DNA from: JBDTSW01 sp963758845
GTDB taxonomy: Bacteria > Actinomycetota > Thermoleophilia > Solirubrobacterales > 70-9
NCBI GenBank assembly: GCA_963758845.1
Contig: CAVWWX010000002.1
Location: 744,001 to 808,000 of the forward strand
DNA length: 64,000 nucleotides
Reading direction: 5' to 3'
Made by a program: the position numbers and the translations under genes. Within the stretch, counting starts at the first letter, position 1. Each line of letters opens with the position of its first letter. This document shows positions 20,331 to 30,558 of this stretch, in pieces. The notes under the pieces were generated by a model, which ran no database searches, was not told where the DNA came from, and saw only the letters and a list, made by a program, of their open reading frames with translations.

Positions 20331-20386
20331 TTGGCATGCGCCAAACTGGCTATTGACTTTTCGGTGGCCCATGCATAACAATGGGC
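20331..20386 (+). promoter_or_regulatory. Strong promoter with overlapping dyads and no gene downstream
   Basis: TTGACT (20353-20358), 17 bases and TAACAA (20376-20381) make the best-looking promoter in the window. GCCCAT (20367-20372) and ATGGGC (20381-20386) form a perfect dyad across the -10 box, and TTGGC/GCCAA (20331-20344) forms another just upstream of the -35 box. The layout suggests a repressed or tightly controlled promoter. It points away from aconitase towards a gap with no coding sequence on that strand. Confidence 0.6.
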
Positions 20387-20387
20387 T

Positions 20388-20560
20388 CAACCCGCAGATC
20401 CGGGTGCAGGGAGAGCGCAGGGGGAAGGCTTTGAAGACTCGTCCCCGGCCAGTCCCGCCTCCGGGGACGATCGCGTCGGCATCCCTCCCTGGCTACCGAC
20501 GCGCAGGCGTGGCGCGGGCCGTGTGGACCCCCTGCCTCCCGCGGCCCCGCCTCGCCATTC
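20388..20560 (+). ncRNA. Candidate structured small RNA, unknown family
   Basis: Downstream of the promoter at 20353 no open frame looks coding, but three perfect stems follow in tandem: ACCCG/CGGGT (20390-20405), CGTCCCCGG/CCGGGGACG (20440-20469) and CGCGTCGG/CCGACGCG (20472-20503). A looser GGGCC/GGCCC stem follows. The loops are C-rich. I cannot match it to a known family. The transcript may run antisense into the 3' end of the AlkZ-like gene. The right boundary is not known. Confidence 0.4.
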
Positions 20561-21682
20561 CTACGAACGGCTTAACTCGCGGCCCTCGAAGCGCTCGATG
20601 TCGTCGAGCTCGGCGGCGATCGCCTTCTTCGCCGGCGCGCCGAGGCGCCCGAACGGGAGCAGCTCGGAGCTCAGGCGCCCGCCGGCCCGGCGGAGCCTCC
20701 AGGTCCCCGCCGCCTGGCCGCCGACGGTGATGGTCGGCCGCAGGATGCCGCCGCCTGGGCCGATCTCGGGCCACTCGGCGCCGGCGGCGATGAACTCGCG
20801 GTCGCGGTGGCCCATCAGGTAGGTGTCGTAGGCGGGCAGCAGGCGGACCAGCTCGGCGGCGACCGGCCGCGGCGCGCGGCGCTTTGGCTGCCAGGCCGCG
20901 CTGCCCGGGACGCTCTGCCGGCGCAGCTCCCCGGCGATGGCGCTCATCCCCGCCCGGATGTCGCGCAGGGGCAGTCCCGCCCAGCCGGCGAAGTCAGCCT
21001 CGGTGGCCGGGCCGAACGCGGCGAAGTAGCGGCGGGCGAGCTCGGCGAGGGCGGCCTCGCGGTCGGCGTCCTTGCGGGCCGGGATCCAGTCGCCCGCGAG
21101 CACGAGCTGGGTCGAGCCGCCGTCGCCGGCGCCGAGGTGGGCAAGGCCGGTGCTTACGACGAGCGGGAAGATGTGGACGCGCCGGCTCGAGTCCATGAGG
21201 AGGCCTCCCGCCTGGAGGCGGTCGGAGAGCTCGGTGCGGGTCAGCGGGCCGTCGCGCTCGAGGGCACTCCGGATCAGTGAGAGCGCGCGGTCCTGGCCGG
21301 CGGCATCCACGCCGAAGTCGGCCAGGCGGCGCCGGTTAAAGGCGGTCATGAGCGGGGCGAACAGCGGTCGGATCCACGGGAGGTCGTCGGTTGCGATCAG
21401 GTGCGCCGTGTTTCTCATCGCCCAGAGCCGGACGATCGAGCGCTCGTCCGTGCGCGCGGCCTCGACGTCCGCGAGGGTGAGCTTGGCGTTGCGGGACCGG
21501 ATCGAAAGCCGGCCGGCGGGGAGCTCCTGGGCCTGAGCGCCTGCGATCGAGCGCAGGACGTCGGCGGGGTGGCGGCTGGCGGTGGGCCGGTGCAGAAGCT
21601 GGCGCGCTGCGCGCACCCGGGCGAGCTTCTCCAGCTCGCCGGGCGCCACGGCGGACGTGCGACCGCCGCCCGGCGGGCTCAC
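20561..21682 (-). CDS. Winged-helix DNA-binding protein, AlkZ/AlkX (HTH_42) family
   Basis: This 373-residue protein is of the family that includes the interstrand-crosslink glycosylase AlkZ/YcaQ. Features are RLLHRP-type N-terminal helices, SIAGAQAQ with a Q-x-Q motif (residues 50-52), RLWAMRNTAHLIATDDL, and the late LLPAYDTYLMGHRDRE. The Q-x-Q form resembles AlkX-type relatives more than the AlkZ Q-x-D form. It starts at GTG 21682, which lies two bases past the DUF3817 stop on the - strand. It may repair alkylated or crosslinked DNA; this is a family-level inference. Confidence 0.78.
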   Translation of the reverse strand: MSPPGGGRTSAVAPGELEKLARVRAARQLLHRPTASRHPADVLRSIAGAQAQELPAGRLSIRSRNAKLTLADVEAARTDERSIVRLWAMRNTAHLIATDDLPWIRPLFAPLMTAFNRRRLADFGVDAAGQDRALSLIRSALERDGPLTRTELSDRLQAGGLLMDSSRRVHIFPLVVSTGLAHLGAGDGGSTQLVLAGDWIPARKDADREAALAELARRYFAAFGPATEADFAGWAGLPLRDIRAGMSAIAGELRRQSVPGSAAWQPKRRAPRPVAAELVRLLPAYDTYLMGHRDREFIAAGAEWPEIGPGGGILRPTITVGGQAAGTWRLRRAGGRLSSELLPFGRLGAPAKKAIAAELDDIERFEGRELSRS

Positions 21683-21683
21683 C

Positions 21684-22052
21684 TCAGGCTGCCGCCCGGC
21701 GGCGGTCCAGGACCTCGAGCGCGATGACGCTGCCGACCGGGCCGACCGGGGTGAGCGTGGCGGCGAGCAGCGAGTACGGGGCCTCGCGCCGCAGGATCGC
21801 GATCCAGATCAGGATCGCGAGCGCGATGAACCCCAGCCCGTGCGCCCAGCCGAAGATCATCGTCTCGTGCGCGAACCCCGGCGCGATCCAGAAGACGACG
21901 AGCGCAGCGAACAGCCCCAGCTCGAACCAGGACGCACGCCGCACCCACGGGTACAGCCGTCCGGGCTCCGTCGGCCTGAGTACCTCACGCGCTTCCACGA
22001 CCCCGAGGCTACCGAGCCCGCCCGCCGGGTCTGCCCGGGGCGCCTTGCGCAT
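21684..22052 (-). CDS. DUF3817 integral membrane protein
   Basis: The 122-residue protein has three hydrophobic segments (about 42-60, 67-88 and 95-112) and the DUF3817 hallmark FGWAHGLGFIALAILIW. It starts at ATG 22052, 20 bases after the oxoglutarate dehydrogenase stop, and almost touches the next gene, so it is probably cotranscribed with both. Function unknown. Confidence 0.8.
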   Translation of the reverse strand: MRKAPRADPAGGLGSLGVVEAREVLRPTEPGRLYPWVRRASWFELGLFAALVVFWIAPGFAHETMIFGWAHGLGFIALAILIWIAILRREAPYSLLAATLTPVGPVGSVIALEVLDRRRAAA

Positions 22053-22071
22053 GCCTACCCCGCGCGCGACC

Positions 22072-25000
22072 CTAGCCGGCGAGCGCCGTGAGCACGATCC
22101 GCTCCTGCTCCAGGCGGTGCGCGGCCGGGTAGCCCTCGCTGGGGCTGGCGCGCTGCGGGCGGCCGATGTAGCGGAGCTCGACGCCCTCGGGCAGCTGCTC
22201 GGGGAGACGGCGGCACATGACCTTCCACACGCCCATGTTCTGCGGCTCCTCCTGGACCCAGGCGACCTCTTCGAGGTTCGGGTAGGAGGCGACGAGCTCG
22301 GCCAGCTGCGCCTTCGCGAAGGGGTAGAGCAGCTCGACCCGCGCGACCGCGACCTCCTCGGCCGCCTCGCGGCGATCGTGGCCGTCCAGGTCGTAGTAGA
22401 TCTTCCCTGAGCACAGCACCAGTCGCTTCACCTTCTCCTTGCGGTCCTGCGCCCGCGGGTCGTCCAGCACGAACTGGAACGAGCCGTTCGTCAGCTCGTC
22501 CAGCTTCGACGCCGCCGAGCCCAGCCGCAGCAGCCCCTTCGGAGTGAAGACCACCAGCGGCCGCGGCTTCGCGATCCGCGCCTGGCGGCGGATCAGGTGG
22601 AAGTACTGGGCCGCCGTCGTCGGGTTGGCCAGGCGGATGTTGCCCTCGGCGGCGAGCGCCATGAAGCGCTCGATGCGCGCGCTGGAGTGCTCGGGGCCCG
22701 AGCCCTCGTAGCCGTGCGGCAAGAGCAGCGTCAACCGGGTGGTCTGGCCCCACTTCGACTCGCCTGCGGCGATGAAGGAGTCGATGATCACCTGCGCGGA
22801 GTTGGCGAAGTCGCCGAACTGCGCCTCCCACAGGATCAGGCTCTCCGGTGACGCGGCCGAGTACCCGTACTCGAAGCCCAGGCAGGCCGCCTCCGACAGC
22901 GGGCTGTTGTGGAGCTCCATCGGCGCCAGCGCCCCCGACAGGTTCTGGATCGGCGCGTACTCGAGGCCCGTCTTCTCGTCGTGCAGCACCAGGTGGCGAT
23001 GCGAGAACGTCCCACGCTCGGTGTCCTGCCCGGTGAGACGGATGTGCGTTCCCTCGGTCAGAAGCGAGGCGAACGCCAGCGACTCGGCATGCCCGTACTC
23101 GATCGGCCCGTCGTCCAGGATCTCCAGCCGGCGGAGCAGCGGCTTGCGCAGCTTGCGGTGGATCGTGAAGCTTTCCGGGACCTTCAAGAGCTCTTCGTTC
23201 AGCGAGCGCACCCGCTTCTCGGACACCGCCGTGTCCACTTCGGGGCTCTTCGTTCGGTCCAGCTCGCCGGTGCCGACGGCGGTCGAGCTGGGGTCCTCGT
23301 AGTCGCCGGCCTCCATCTTCGCCCGCAGGTCCTTGAGCATGGCCGACAGCTCGTCGCGGTGGGCGGTGGCGGCCGCGGCGACGTCCTCGGCCGTCACGAC
23401 GCCCTCCTTCTGAAGCTTCTCGGCGTAGATCTCGGCCACCGGCGGGTGCTCCCTGATGAGCGCCGCCTGCTCGGGCTGCGTGTACGCGGGCTCGTCGGTC
23501 TCGTTGTGGCCGTAGCGGCGGTAGCCGATCAGGTCGATCACCACGTCGCGGCCCCACCGCTCGCGATACGCCATCGCCAGCCGGATCGCGGCCACACAGG
23601 CCTCGACGTCGTCGGCGTTCACGTGGATGATCGGGACGTTGAACCCCTTCGCCATGTCGCTGGCGTACGGGGTGGAGCGGCCCTCGACCGGGTCCGTCGT
23701 GAACCCCACCTGGTTGTCGGTGATGATGTGGACGGTGCCGCCGGTCGAGTAGCCGGTCAGCGCCTGCAGGTTGAGCGTCTCGGCGACCACGCCCTGAGCG
23801 GGGAACGCCGCGTCGCCGTGCAACAGCAGCGGCACCGCGACGCTGGGGTTGTGATGAAGCCGCGGGCCCGAGTGCTCGGTCTGCGCTGCCCGCGCGCCGC
23901 CGGTGACCACCGGGTCGACGAACTCCAGGTGGCTGGGGTTGGGGTAGAGGCGGACTTTGATCTGCTCGTCGTCCGCGGTGGTGACGATCCCCTCCGCGCC
24001 GTGGTGGTACTTCACGTCCCCCGTGCCCGAGGTGGGCAGCGCGGCGATCGCCTTCACCTGGTCGAGCGCCTTGGCGCCCTCGAACTCGGCCATGATCGAC
24101 TGGACGGAGCGCCCCAGGTTGTTGACGAGGACCGAGAGGCGGCCGCGGTGGGCCATCCCGATCACGACCTCCTCGGCGCCGCCGCGGCGGGCCAGCGTGA
24201 CCAGCTCGTCGATCATCGGGACGACCGAATCGAGGCCCTCGATCGAGAACATCTTCTGGCCGAGGTACGCCTTCTGGATGAAGCGCTCGAACCCGTAGAC
24301 CCCGGCCAGGCGCTGGCGCAGCCACCGCTTCTCGTCGTCGGTCAGCGGAGTGCGGTGCGACCCCGTCTCGATCATGTCGCGCAGCCACATCCGCTGCTGG
24401 TGCGAGGAGAGGTGCTCGATCTGGTAGGCGATCGTGCCGCAGTACGCCTCGCGCATCCGCGGCAGCGCCTCGAGCAGAGTCTCGCCCTCGACGCCGATCC
24501 GCAGGATCCGGGCCGGGATGCGGGACATCAGCTCCGGAGTGAGGTTCAGGTTCTCGGGCTCCAGCGCCGGGTCGCCCTTGGGGTCCTTGCCGAGCGGGTT
24601 CACCCGGGCCGCCAGGTGGCCGTGGGTGCGATACGCCTTAAGCAGCGAGGTGCCCGCCTGGACGGCCTGCAGGAGCTCCTCGTCGACCGCGGCAGCCGGA
24701 CCCGCGGGTGGCGCCGCCCCAGTGCCCAGCGGCGGGGCGGATGCCGAGGCCGGATACGCGTTGGTCACGGCCGAGGTCGAGGCCTCGAGCGCGGATGCGA
24801 TCCCCTCGTAGAACTCATCCTCGCCCTGGAGGTAGGTGTCGATCAGGCGCAGGAACGAGCCGGACTCGGCCCCCTGGATCACGCGGTGGTCGTAGGTGGA
24901 CGTCATCGTCATCACCTTCGAGATGCCCAGCGCCTTGATCTTCTCCGGCCCGGCGTGCGCCCACTCGACCGGGTAGGCGATCGAGCCGGTGGCCACGATC

Positions 25001-26457
25001 GTGCCCTGCCCGCTCATCAGCCGGGGAACCGAGGCGACCGTGCCCAGGCCGCCCGGATTCGTCAGCGTGATGTTGGCCCCGATGAAATCGTCGGCGGTGA
25101 GCTTGTTCTCCCGCGTCTTGGTGATCAGCTCCTCGTAGGAGGAGTGGAACGCCGCGAAGTCCAGCTCGCTCGCGCCCTTGATGGTCGGCACCATCAGCGA
25201 GCGCTGGCCCTTGCGCTCGACGTCGACGGCGATCCCCAGGCTGATCGCGCCCGGCTCGACCACGAACGGTTTGCCGTCGCGCTCTTCGAACGTCCTGCCC
25301 ATGACCCGGAAGTCCTGTGCCGCCTGGACGATGGCCCAGGCCACGAGGTGCGTGAAGGAGACCTTCATGCCGCGGTCCTTCAGCACCCCGTTGAGGGCCT
25401 TCCGCTTGGCGTCCAGAACGTCGACGGGCACTGTGCGGAACGAGGTGGCGGTCGGGATCGACCGGCTCTCGTTCATCGCCTTCGCGAGCATCGCGGACGG
25501 CCCGCGCAGCGCCTTTGCCTCACCCTCCGCCGCGGTCGCCGGGCTCTTGGCGCCGGCGCCGTTGGCGGCGGCCTCGACATCGGCCTTCGTCACCCGGCCG
25601 CCCTGGCCGGTGCCCTGGACGGAGCCGAGGTCGATGCCGCGCTCAGCCGCCATCCGTCTTGCGATCGGGGACGCTCGGCCTTCGCTGTCGGCTACCGCGG
25701 GTCGCCGGCCGCCGCCGCGACTGGCGCGGCCTGCGGCTGGCCGTCCGCCGGCGCCGCGCCGGAGGTCGCGCCGGCGGTCATCTCGGCCAGCGGCTGGCCC
25801 ACCGCCACGACGTCGTCGGGCTGCACCAGAAGCTTCGTGATCGTCCCAGCGGCCGGGGCCGGGACCTCGGCGTCGACCTTGTCGGTCGAGACCTCGATGA
25901 CGGTCTCGCCCTCCTCGACCGAGTCGCCCTCCTGCTTGTGCCACTCCAGGATGGTGCCCTCGGTGACCGACTCGCCCATCTCGGGCATGGTGATCTGCAC
26001 CGCCTCACCGCCGCCGCCGTCGGTCTCACCTGCCCGGGTCCTCGCCCGGCGTCGGCGACTCGGAGGGGGCGTCATCCTCGCCGATGTCGGCGTCGCCCTC
26101 GCCGCCGCCACCCTCGTCGAGCCCCGGGCCGGCCTCCTCGCCGGGGCCGGGCTCCGTCTCGGCCGTCGCGGCGCCCGAGCCGTCGCCGGCCGAGGCGCCG
26201 TTGCCCGACCCGTTGGGGTCGAGCTGCGCGAGGACCTGGCCCACCGAGACGGTGTCGTCGGGCTGGGCCATGATCTTCTCGAGGACGCCGCTCGCAGGGG
26301 CGGGGACCTCGGCGTCGACCTTGTCGGTGGAGACCTCGACGACGGTCTCGCCTTCCTCGACGAAATCGCCCTCGGTCTTGTGCCACTCGAGGACGACTCC
26401 CTCGGTGACCGACTCGCCCATCTGGGGCATCTGGATCTCGACTATGCCGTCAGGCAT
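22072..26457 (-). CDS. kgd: Single-chain 2-oxoglutarate dehydrogenase E2-E1 with two lipoyl domains (two frameshifts)
   Basis: This fused enzyme of about 1460 residues runs in this order: lipoyl domain 1 (EVSTDKVDAE, lipoyl Lys46), an acidic Gly/Pro linker, lipoyl domain 2 (EVSTDKVDAE again), a peripheral-subunit-binding domain (SPIARRMAAERGIDL), the succinyltransferase core (TSTYDHRVIQGAESG) and the thiamine-diphosphate E1 part (GMAHRGRLSVL, GYRRYGHNETDEPAYTQP). Lipoyl 1 and the PSBD-E2-E1 part share one frame; lipoyl 2 is in another, so compensating indels near 26028-26040 and 25695-25710 are needed. It carries out the oxidative decarboxylation of 2-oxoglutarate and transfer to CoA. Mycobacterial Kgd lacks lipoyl and binding domains. 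The gene sits in a - strand run with photolyase upstream and DUF3817 downstream. Confidence 0.85.
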
Positions 26458-26510
26458 TCCCTTGCCGCTGAGTGTATGACGTTGTGGGTGCCCCGATGGT
26501 CGGCTACCCG

Positions 26511-27913
26511 TTACTGAACGCGATATCGCGCCAGGGCCTCCTCGCGGGCAACCTTGTGGTCGACGATGGGCTCCGGGTAGTCCTCACCGATCACGCATCG
26601 GGACTTCTGCCTGGACCTCGCCGGCATCGTCCAGGGCTCGGCCGAGGTAGCGTCGCGGGACGCGCTCGAGCTCCGGCACGTAGCGGCGCACGTAGTCCCC
26701 CTTCGGGGTCGTAGCGCTCCTGATGGCGGGCGGGGTTGTAGATGCGGCGAAACGCCGGCTGCGGGTCGGTGCCCACCGAGGCGATCCACTGCCAGTTGCC
26801 GTTGTTGTTGGCCTCGTCGCCGTCGACGAGCAGGCGCATGAACCAGCGCTCGCCCCATCGCCAGTCGATGCCCAGGTCCTTGGTCAGGAACGAGCCGACG
26901 ACCAGGCGCGCGCGGTTGTGCATCCAGCCCTCGCGGCGGAGCTGCCTCATCCCGGCGTCGACCAGCGGGTAGCCCGTGCGTCCCTCGCACCATGCGTCAA
27001 ACGCCTTCTGCGCGTAGCTCCACCGGATCCTGCCCCGGTAGCGGTCCTGGAACTCCGAGCGCGCGTTGCGGGGGAAGTGCGCCAGCACGTGGTGGTGGAA
27101 GTCGCGCCAGCAGAGCTGGCGGCGAAAGGCCTCGGCCCCCTTTCCGCGCGGCAGGCGCTCCTCGAGCTGGCGCGGGGTGATGCAGCCGAAGTGGAGGTAC
27201 GGGGAGAGCCGCGAGGTGCGGTCGGTCGCCAGCGCGTCGTGGTTCTCGGCGTACTCGCGAACCGGTCCATCGAGGAAGCGCCTCGCCACGCGCTGCGCCT
27301 GCGCCTCACCACCTTGTGGCGGGTCCGCCACCTCCTGGTCGAGTCCGAGCGCGTCGAGAGTGGGCAGCCTCCCCTTACGCAGCTTCGACGGCAGCGCGGG
27401 AAGCTCCGCGGGCGCGTGAAGCACGTCGCGGCGCGGCGCCTCGAGCCATGTCCGGTGAAACGGGGAGAACACCGTGTACGGCTTGCCGGCCTTGGTGCGG
27501 ACGTCGCGGACCTCGTCGACGGCGTTCAGCCCCGGGAGCGCGCGCTGCTCGATCCCGGCGTCCCCGAGCGCCTTGCCGACCCGCTCGCGGCGCCTGCGAG
27601 CGAACGGGCTGACATCGCGCGTGAAATGGATCGCCCCCGCGCCGGCCACCTCAGCGAGCCTCGGGACCTCCTCCTCGGGCTTGCCGTGGCGGACGATGAG
27701 CCCGGAGCCGCGCTCGCGCAGGCCCGCGTCCAGGTCAGCCAGGCAATCGAGCAGGAACTGCGTGCGGGGGCCGGACGCGTGGCGGCCGTGCAGCAGGCGA
27801 TCGTCGAAACAGAAGAACGGGATCACGCGCTCGTGCGCGTCGAGTGCCGCCCGCAGCGCGGGGTGGTCGCGCAGCCGGAGGTCGTGCCGAAACCAGACGA
27901 GTCCGGTGCGCAA
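26511..27913 (-). CDS. phr: Deoxyribodipyrimidine photo-lyase (two frameshifts)
   Basis: This is a DNA photolyase/cryptochrome family protein of about 465 residues. The start is TTG 27913 (LRTGLVWFRHDLRLRDHPAL). FAD-pocket and core motifs are visible: TSRLSPYLHFGCITPRQ, CWRDFHHHVLAHFP, GYPLVDAGMRQL and DGDEANNNGNWQWIASVG. Near the C terminus the frame changes twice, around 26696-26704 (at a run of Cs, before DYVRRYVPELERVP) and around 26636-26645 (before AEPWTMPARSR), and then runs to the normal end CVIGEDYPEPIVDHK. It repairs UV-induced pyrimidine dimers using light. Confidence 0.88.
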
Positions 27914-28215
27914 GTCACGCGCGCGACGAGGTAGACCTCGTTGGCGACGGTGTCGAAGACGTCCTCGTGGATGAACTCGCGCGCCTCGGCCGTGTGTTCG
28001 CAGAACGAGCACGTCACCGCGAGCGCGGCGCGCACGCGGCCGGCCGGGAACATCGGCAGCTCGCACTCCGGACACACCAGGGCGCCGTGCGCCAGCACCT
28101 GCGCGCCGTCGCGGATGAGCCGGCGCTCCTCGCCGGCCTCGGCGCCGCCGGCGCGGCCGATCCTTACGCGGGGCTCGCCGGGATCGCCGGGGTCTGGGGT
28201 CAGGTGAAGGGCCAC
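27823..28215 (-). CDS. Small zinc-ribbon protein, unknown function
   Basis: The open frame from GTG 28215 reads VALHLTPDPGDPGEPRVRIG and contains two Cys pairs, CPEC and CSFC, 21 residues apart, a likely zinc ribbon, then FIHEDVFDTVANEVYLVARV. After that the sequence enters photolyase DNA in another frame, so the true stop is probably near 27915-27925 after one more indel (a TGA lies directly before the photolyase TTG one frame over). I recognise no family. It would be cotranscribed with photolyase. Confidence 0.55.
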   Translation of the reverse strand: MALHLTPDPGDPGEPRVRIGRAGGAEAGEERRLIRDGAQVLAHGALVCPECELPMFPAGRVRAALAVTCSFCEHTAEAREFIHEDVFDTVANEVYLVARVTCAPDSSGFGTTSGCATTPRCGRHSTRTSA

Positions 28216-28383
28216 ACTTGGAGTGTAGGTAGCGCCGCCTCCCGCTACGGCGTGATCCTGACGTTGAACTCGCCACCCGCACAACCATGAGGATTAGCCC
28301 TGCCGCATGCCGCAGCAGCGATCCAGTGTCCCACTCGCTATAAGCTCGGTCAAGTTCGCCGTCCAGCCCTCCAGGAGGGGAGA
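28216..28383. promoter_or_regulatory. Divergent promoter region before the fatty acyl-CoA reductase
   Basis: No gene is seen in these 168 bases between the zinc-ribbon gene and the reductase. TATAAG at 28339-28344 is a possible -10 box for the + strand without a clear -35. A strong ribosome site AGGAGGGGAG (28372-28381) directly precedes ATG 28384. Confidence 0.4.
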
Positions 28384-30535
28384 ATGAGCTACTTCGTAAC
28401 CGGCGCCACCGGCTTCATCGGCCGATTCCTGGTCGAGCGGCTGCTCGAACGCGACGGCACCATCCACGTCCTGGTCCGCGAGGGCTCGAAGGGGCGGCTG
28501 GCCGAGCTTCGCAGCCGCTGGGGTGTCGACGAGGACCGGGTCGTCGGCGTCGTCGGCGACCTTTCCCAGCGCCGGCTGGGGGTCTCCGACGAGGACATCG
28601 AGCGGCTGCACGGCGTCGATCACGTCTTCCACCTGGCGGCCATCTACGACATGACCGCCGATGCCGAGTCGCAGCGAATCGCCAACATCGAGGGCACCCG
28701 CCACATGGTCGAGTTCGCCGAGGCGACCGAGGCCGGCCGCGTTCACCACGTCTCCTCGATCGCTGCCGCCGGCCTCTTCAAGGGCACCTGGCGCGAGGAC
28801 ATGTTCGACGAGGCCCAGAGCCTGGACGTCAACCCCTACTTCCGGACCAAGCACGACTCGGAGGCCGTCGTCCGCGACGAGTGCTCGCCGTCCCTGGCGC
28901 GTCTACCGACCCGGCATCGTGGTCGGCCACTCCGAGACCGGCGAGATGGACAAGGTGGACGGCCCCTACTACTTCTTCAAGCTGATCCGCCGGATCCGCG
29001 GCACGGTGCCGCAATGGATGCCGATGCCCGGCATCGAGGGGCGCCAGATCAACATCGTGCCGGTCGACTTCGTGGTCAGGGCGATGGACCACATCGCCCA
29101 CCTCGACGAGGGCGACGGCCGCGCCTACGCGCTGACTGACCCGAAGCCCCCGACCGCGGGCGACGTGATCGACATCTTCGCGGGCGCCGCCCACGCGCCC
29201 CAGTCCCGCGTACGCGTGCCCGCCGCATTCACCGACGCCATCCAGCCGATCGCCGAGATTGGCCTGAAGACGGTGCCGATGGCCGACACGGTGTTCAACC
29301 GCTTCCTCGCCGACTTCGGGATCCCACGATCGGTCCTCACCTACGTCAGCTGGCCCACGAAGTTCGACTCGCGGCGCACCGAGGCGGCGCTCGAGGGGAC
29401 GGACATCCGGGTCCCGCCGCTGTCCAGCTACGCCGACAAGCTGTGGGACTACTGGGAGCGCCACCTCGACCCCGACCTGTTCCGCGACCGGACGCTGATC
29501 GGCGCGATCCGAGGCCGGATGGGCCTGGGAAGCGGCATCGCCAAGGTGGCCGAGCAGCAGGTCCCGGACGAGGTGATGCGGATCGGACGCCGGCTCCAGG
29601 GCTCGGTGTCCCTCGAGAAGGCCGTGCGGGGGCGCATCGTGATGGTCACGGGTGCCTCATCGGGGATCGGCAAGGCCGCGGCGATGAAGATCGCCGAGGC
29701 GGGCGGCGTCGTGCTGCTGGTGGCCCGGACGCCCGAGAAGCTCGAGACGACCAAGGAGGTCATCGAGGACGAGGGCGGCGTGGCGCACATCCATCGCTGC
29801 GACCTGTCGGACATGGAGGACATCGACCGGATGGCCGACGAGGTCCTGATGCAGCACGGCCACGTCGACGTGCTGGTCAACAACGCGGGACGCTCGATCC
29901 GCCGCTCGGTGGCCCTCTCCTACGAGCGCTTCCACGACTACGAGCGGACGATCCAGCTGAACTACTTCGGGGCGGTCCGCCTGATCCTGAAGGTCCTGCC
30001 CGAGATGCGCGAGCGGCGGTCGGGCCACATCATCAACGTCTCCTCGATCGGGGTCCAGACCAACCCGCCGCGGTTCTCGGCGTACGTGGCCTCGAAGTCG
30101 GCGCTCGATGCGTTCTCGCGCTGCGTCAGCTCGGAGGTGCTCGACGACGGGGTGGCGTTCACCACGATCCACATGCCGCTCGTCCGGACCCCGATGATCG
30201 GGCCGACGAAGATGTACGACCGGTTCCCGACGCTGACCCCCGACGACGCCGGCAACATGATCTGCGAGGCGATCATCCACAAGCCCAAGCGGATCGCGAC
30301 GCCGATGGGGACCCTGGGCCAGATCCTCTACGCGATCAACCCGAAGTCGGTCGACTACATCCTCAACACGGCCTACCACCTGTTCCCGGACTCGACCGCG
30401 GCCAAGGGCGAGAAGCCCAAGGAGGGTGAGCCCGTGGCCGCCCCCCGGCCGGCGACGGCGCAGGGACAGGCCTCCGGCCAGCTCTCCAACCAGCAGGCCG
30501 CCTTCGCGTACCTCATGCGCGGCGTTCACTGGTAG
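28384..30535 (+). CDS. Two-domain alcohol-forming fatty acyl-CoA reductase (frameshifted)
   Basis: This protein of about 717 residues is made of two Rossmann reductase domains. The N-terminal one has YFVTGATGFIGRFLVERLL, FHLAAIYDM, HHVSSIAAAGLFKGTWREDM, YFRTK and GHSETGEMDKVDGPYYFFK. The C-terminal SDR domain has TGASSGIGKAAA, NNAGRSIRRS and YVASKSALDAFSRC, ending FAYLMRGVHW. This closely follows the layout and motifs I know from Marinobacter wax-ester fatty acyl-CoA reductase and mycobacterial AcrA1-type proteins, which reduce acyl-CoA to fatty alcohol. The frame breaks near 28886-28900 between VVRDEC and WRVYRPGIVVGH. The next gene, 24 bases downstream, is an alkyl-DHAP synthase relative. 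Confidence 0.88.
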
Positions 30536-30558
30536 GCGCTTGAAGGGGCGTCGCCCGG

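Noticed and set aside
20388..20560. Actinobacterial 6C RNA
   Set aside because: Two C-rich-loop hairpins recall 6C RNA, but the loops lack the runs of six or more Cs that define it.
20353..20730. Small protein starting at TTG 20353
   Set aside because: The TTG is the -35 box itself, and the translation is Arg/Pro-rich and runs antisense through the next gene.
25690..26040. Programmed frameshifting in the lipoyl region of the oxoglutarate dehydrogenase
   Set aside because: Two compensating shifts bracket a perfectly ordinary domain, no slippery heptamer is evident, and similar breaks occur in many unrelated genes here.
22909..26517. A 1202-codon open frame on the + strand
   Set aside because: It lies antisense to the oxoglutarate dehydrogenase gene, is Arg/His/Val/Asp-rich without domains, and is the usual GC-rich mirror of a conserved coding strand.
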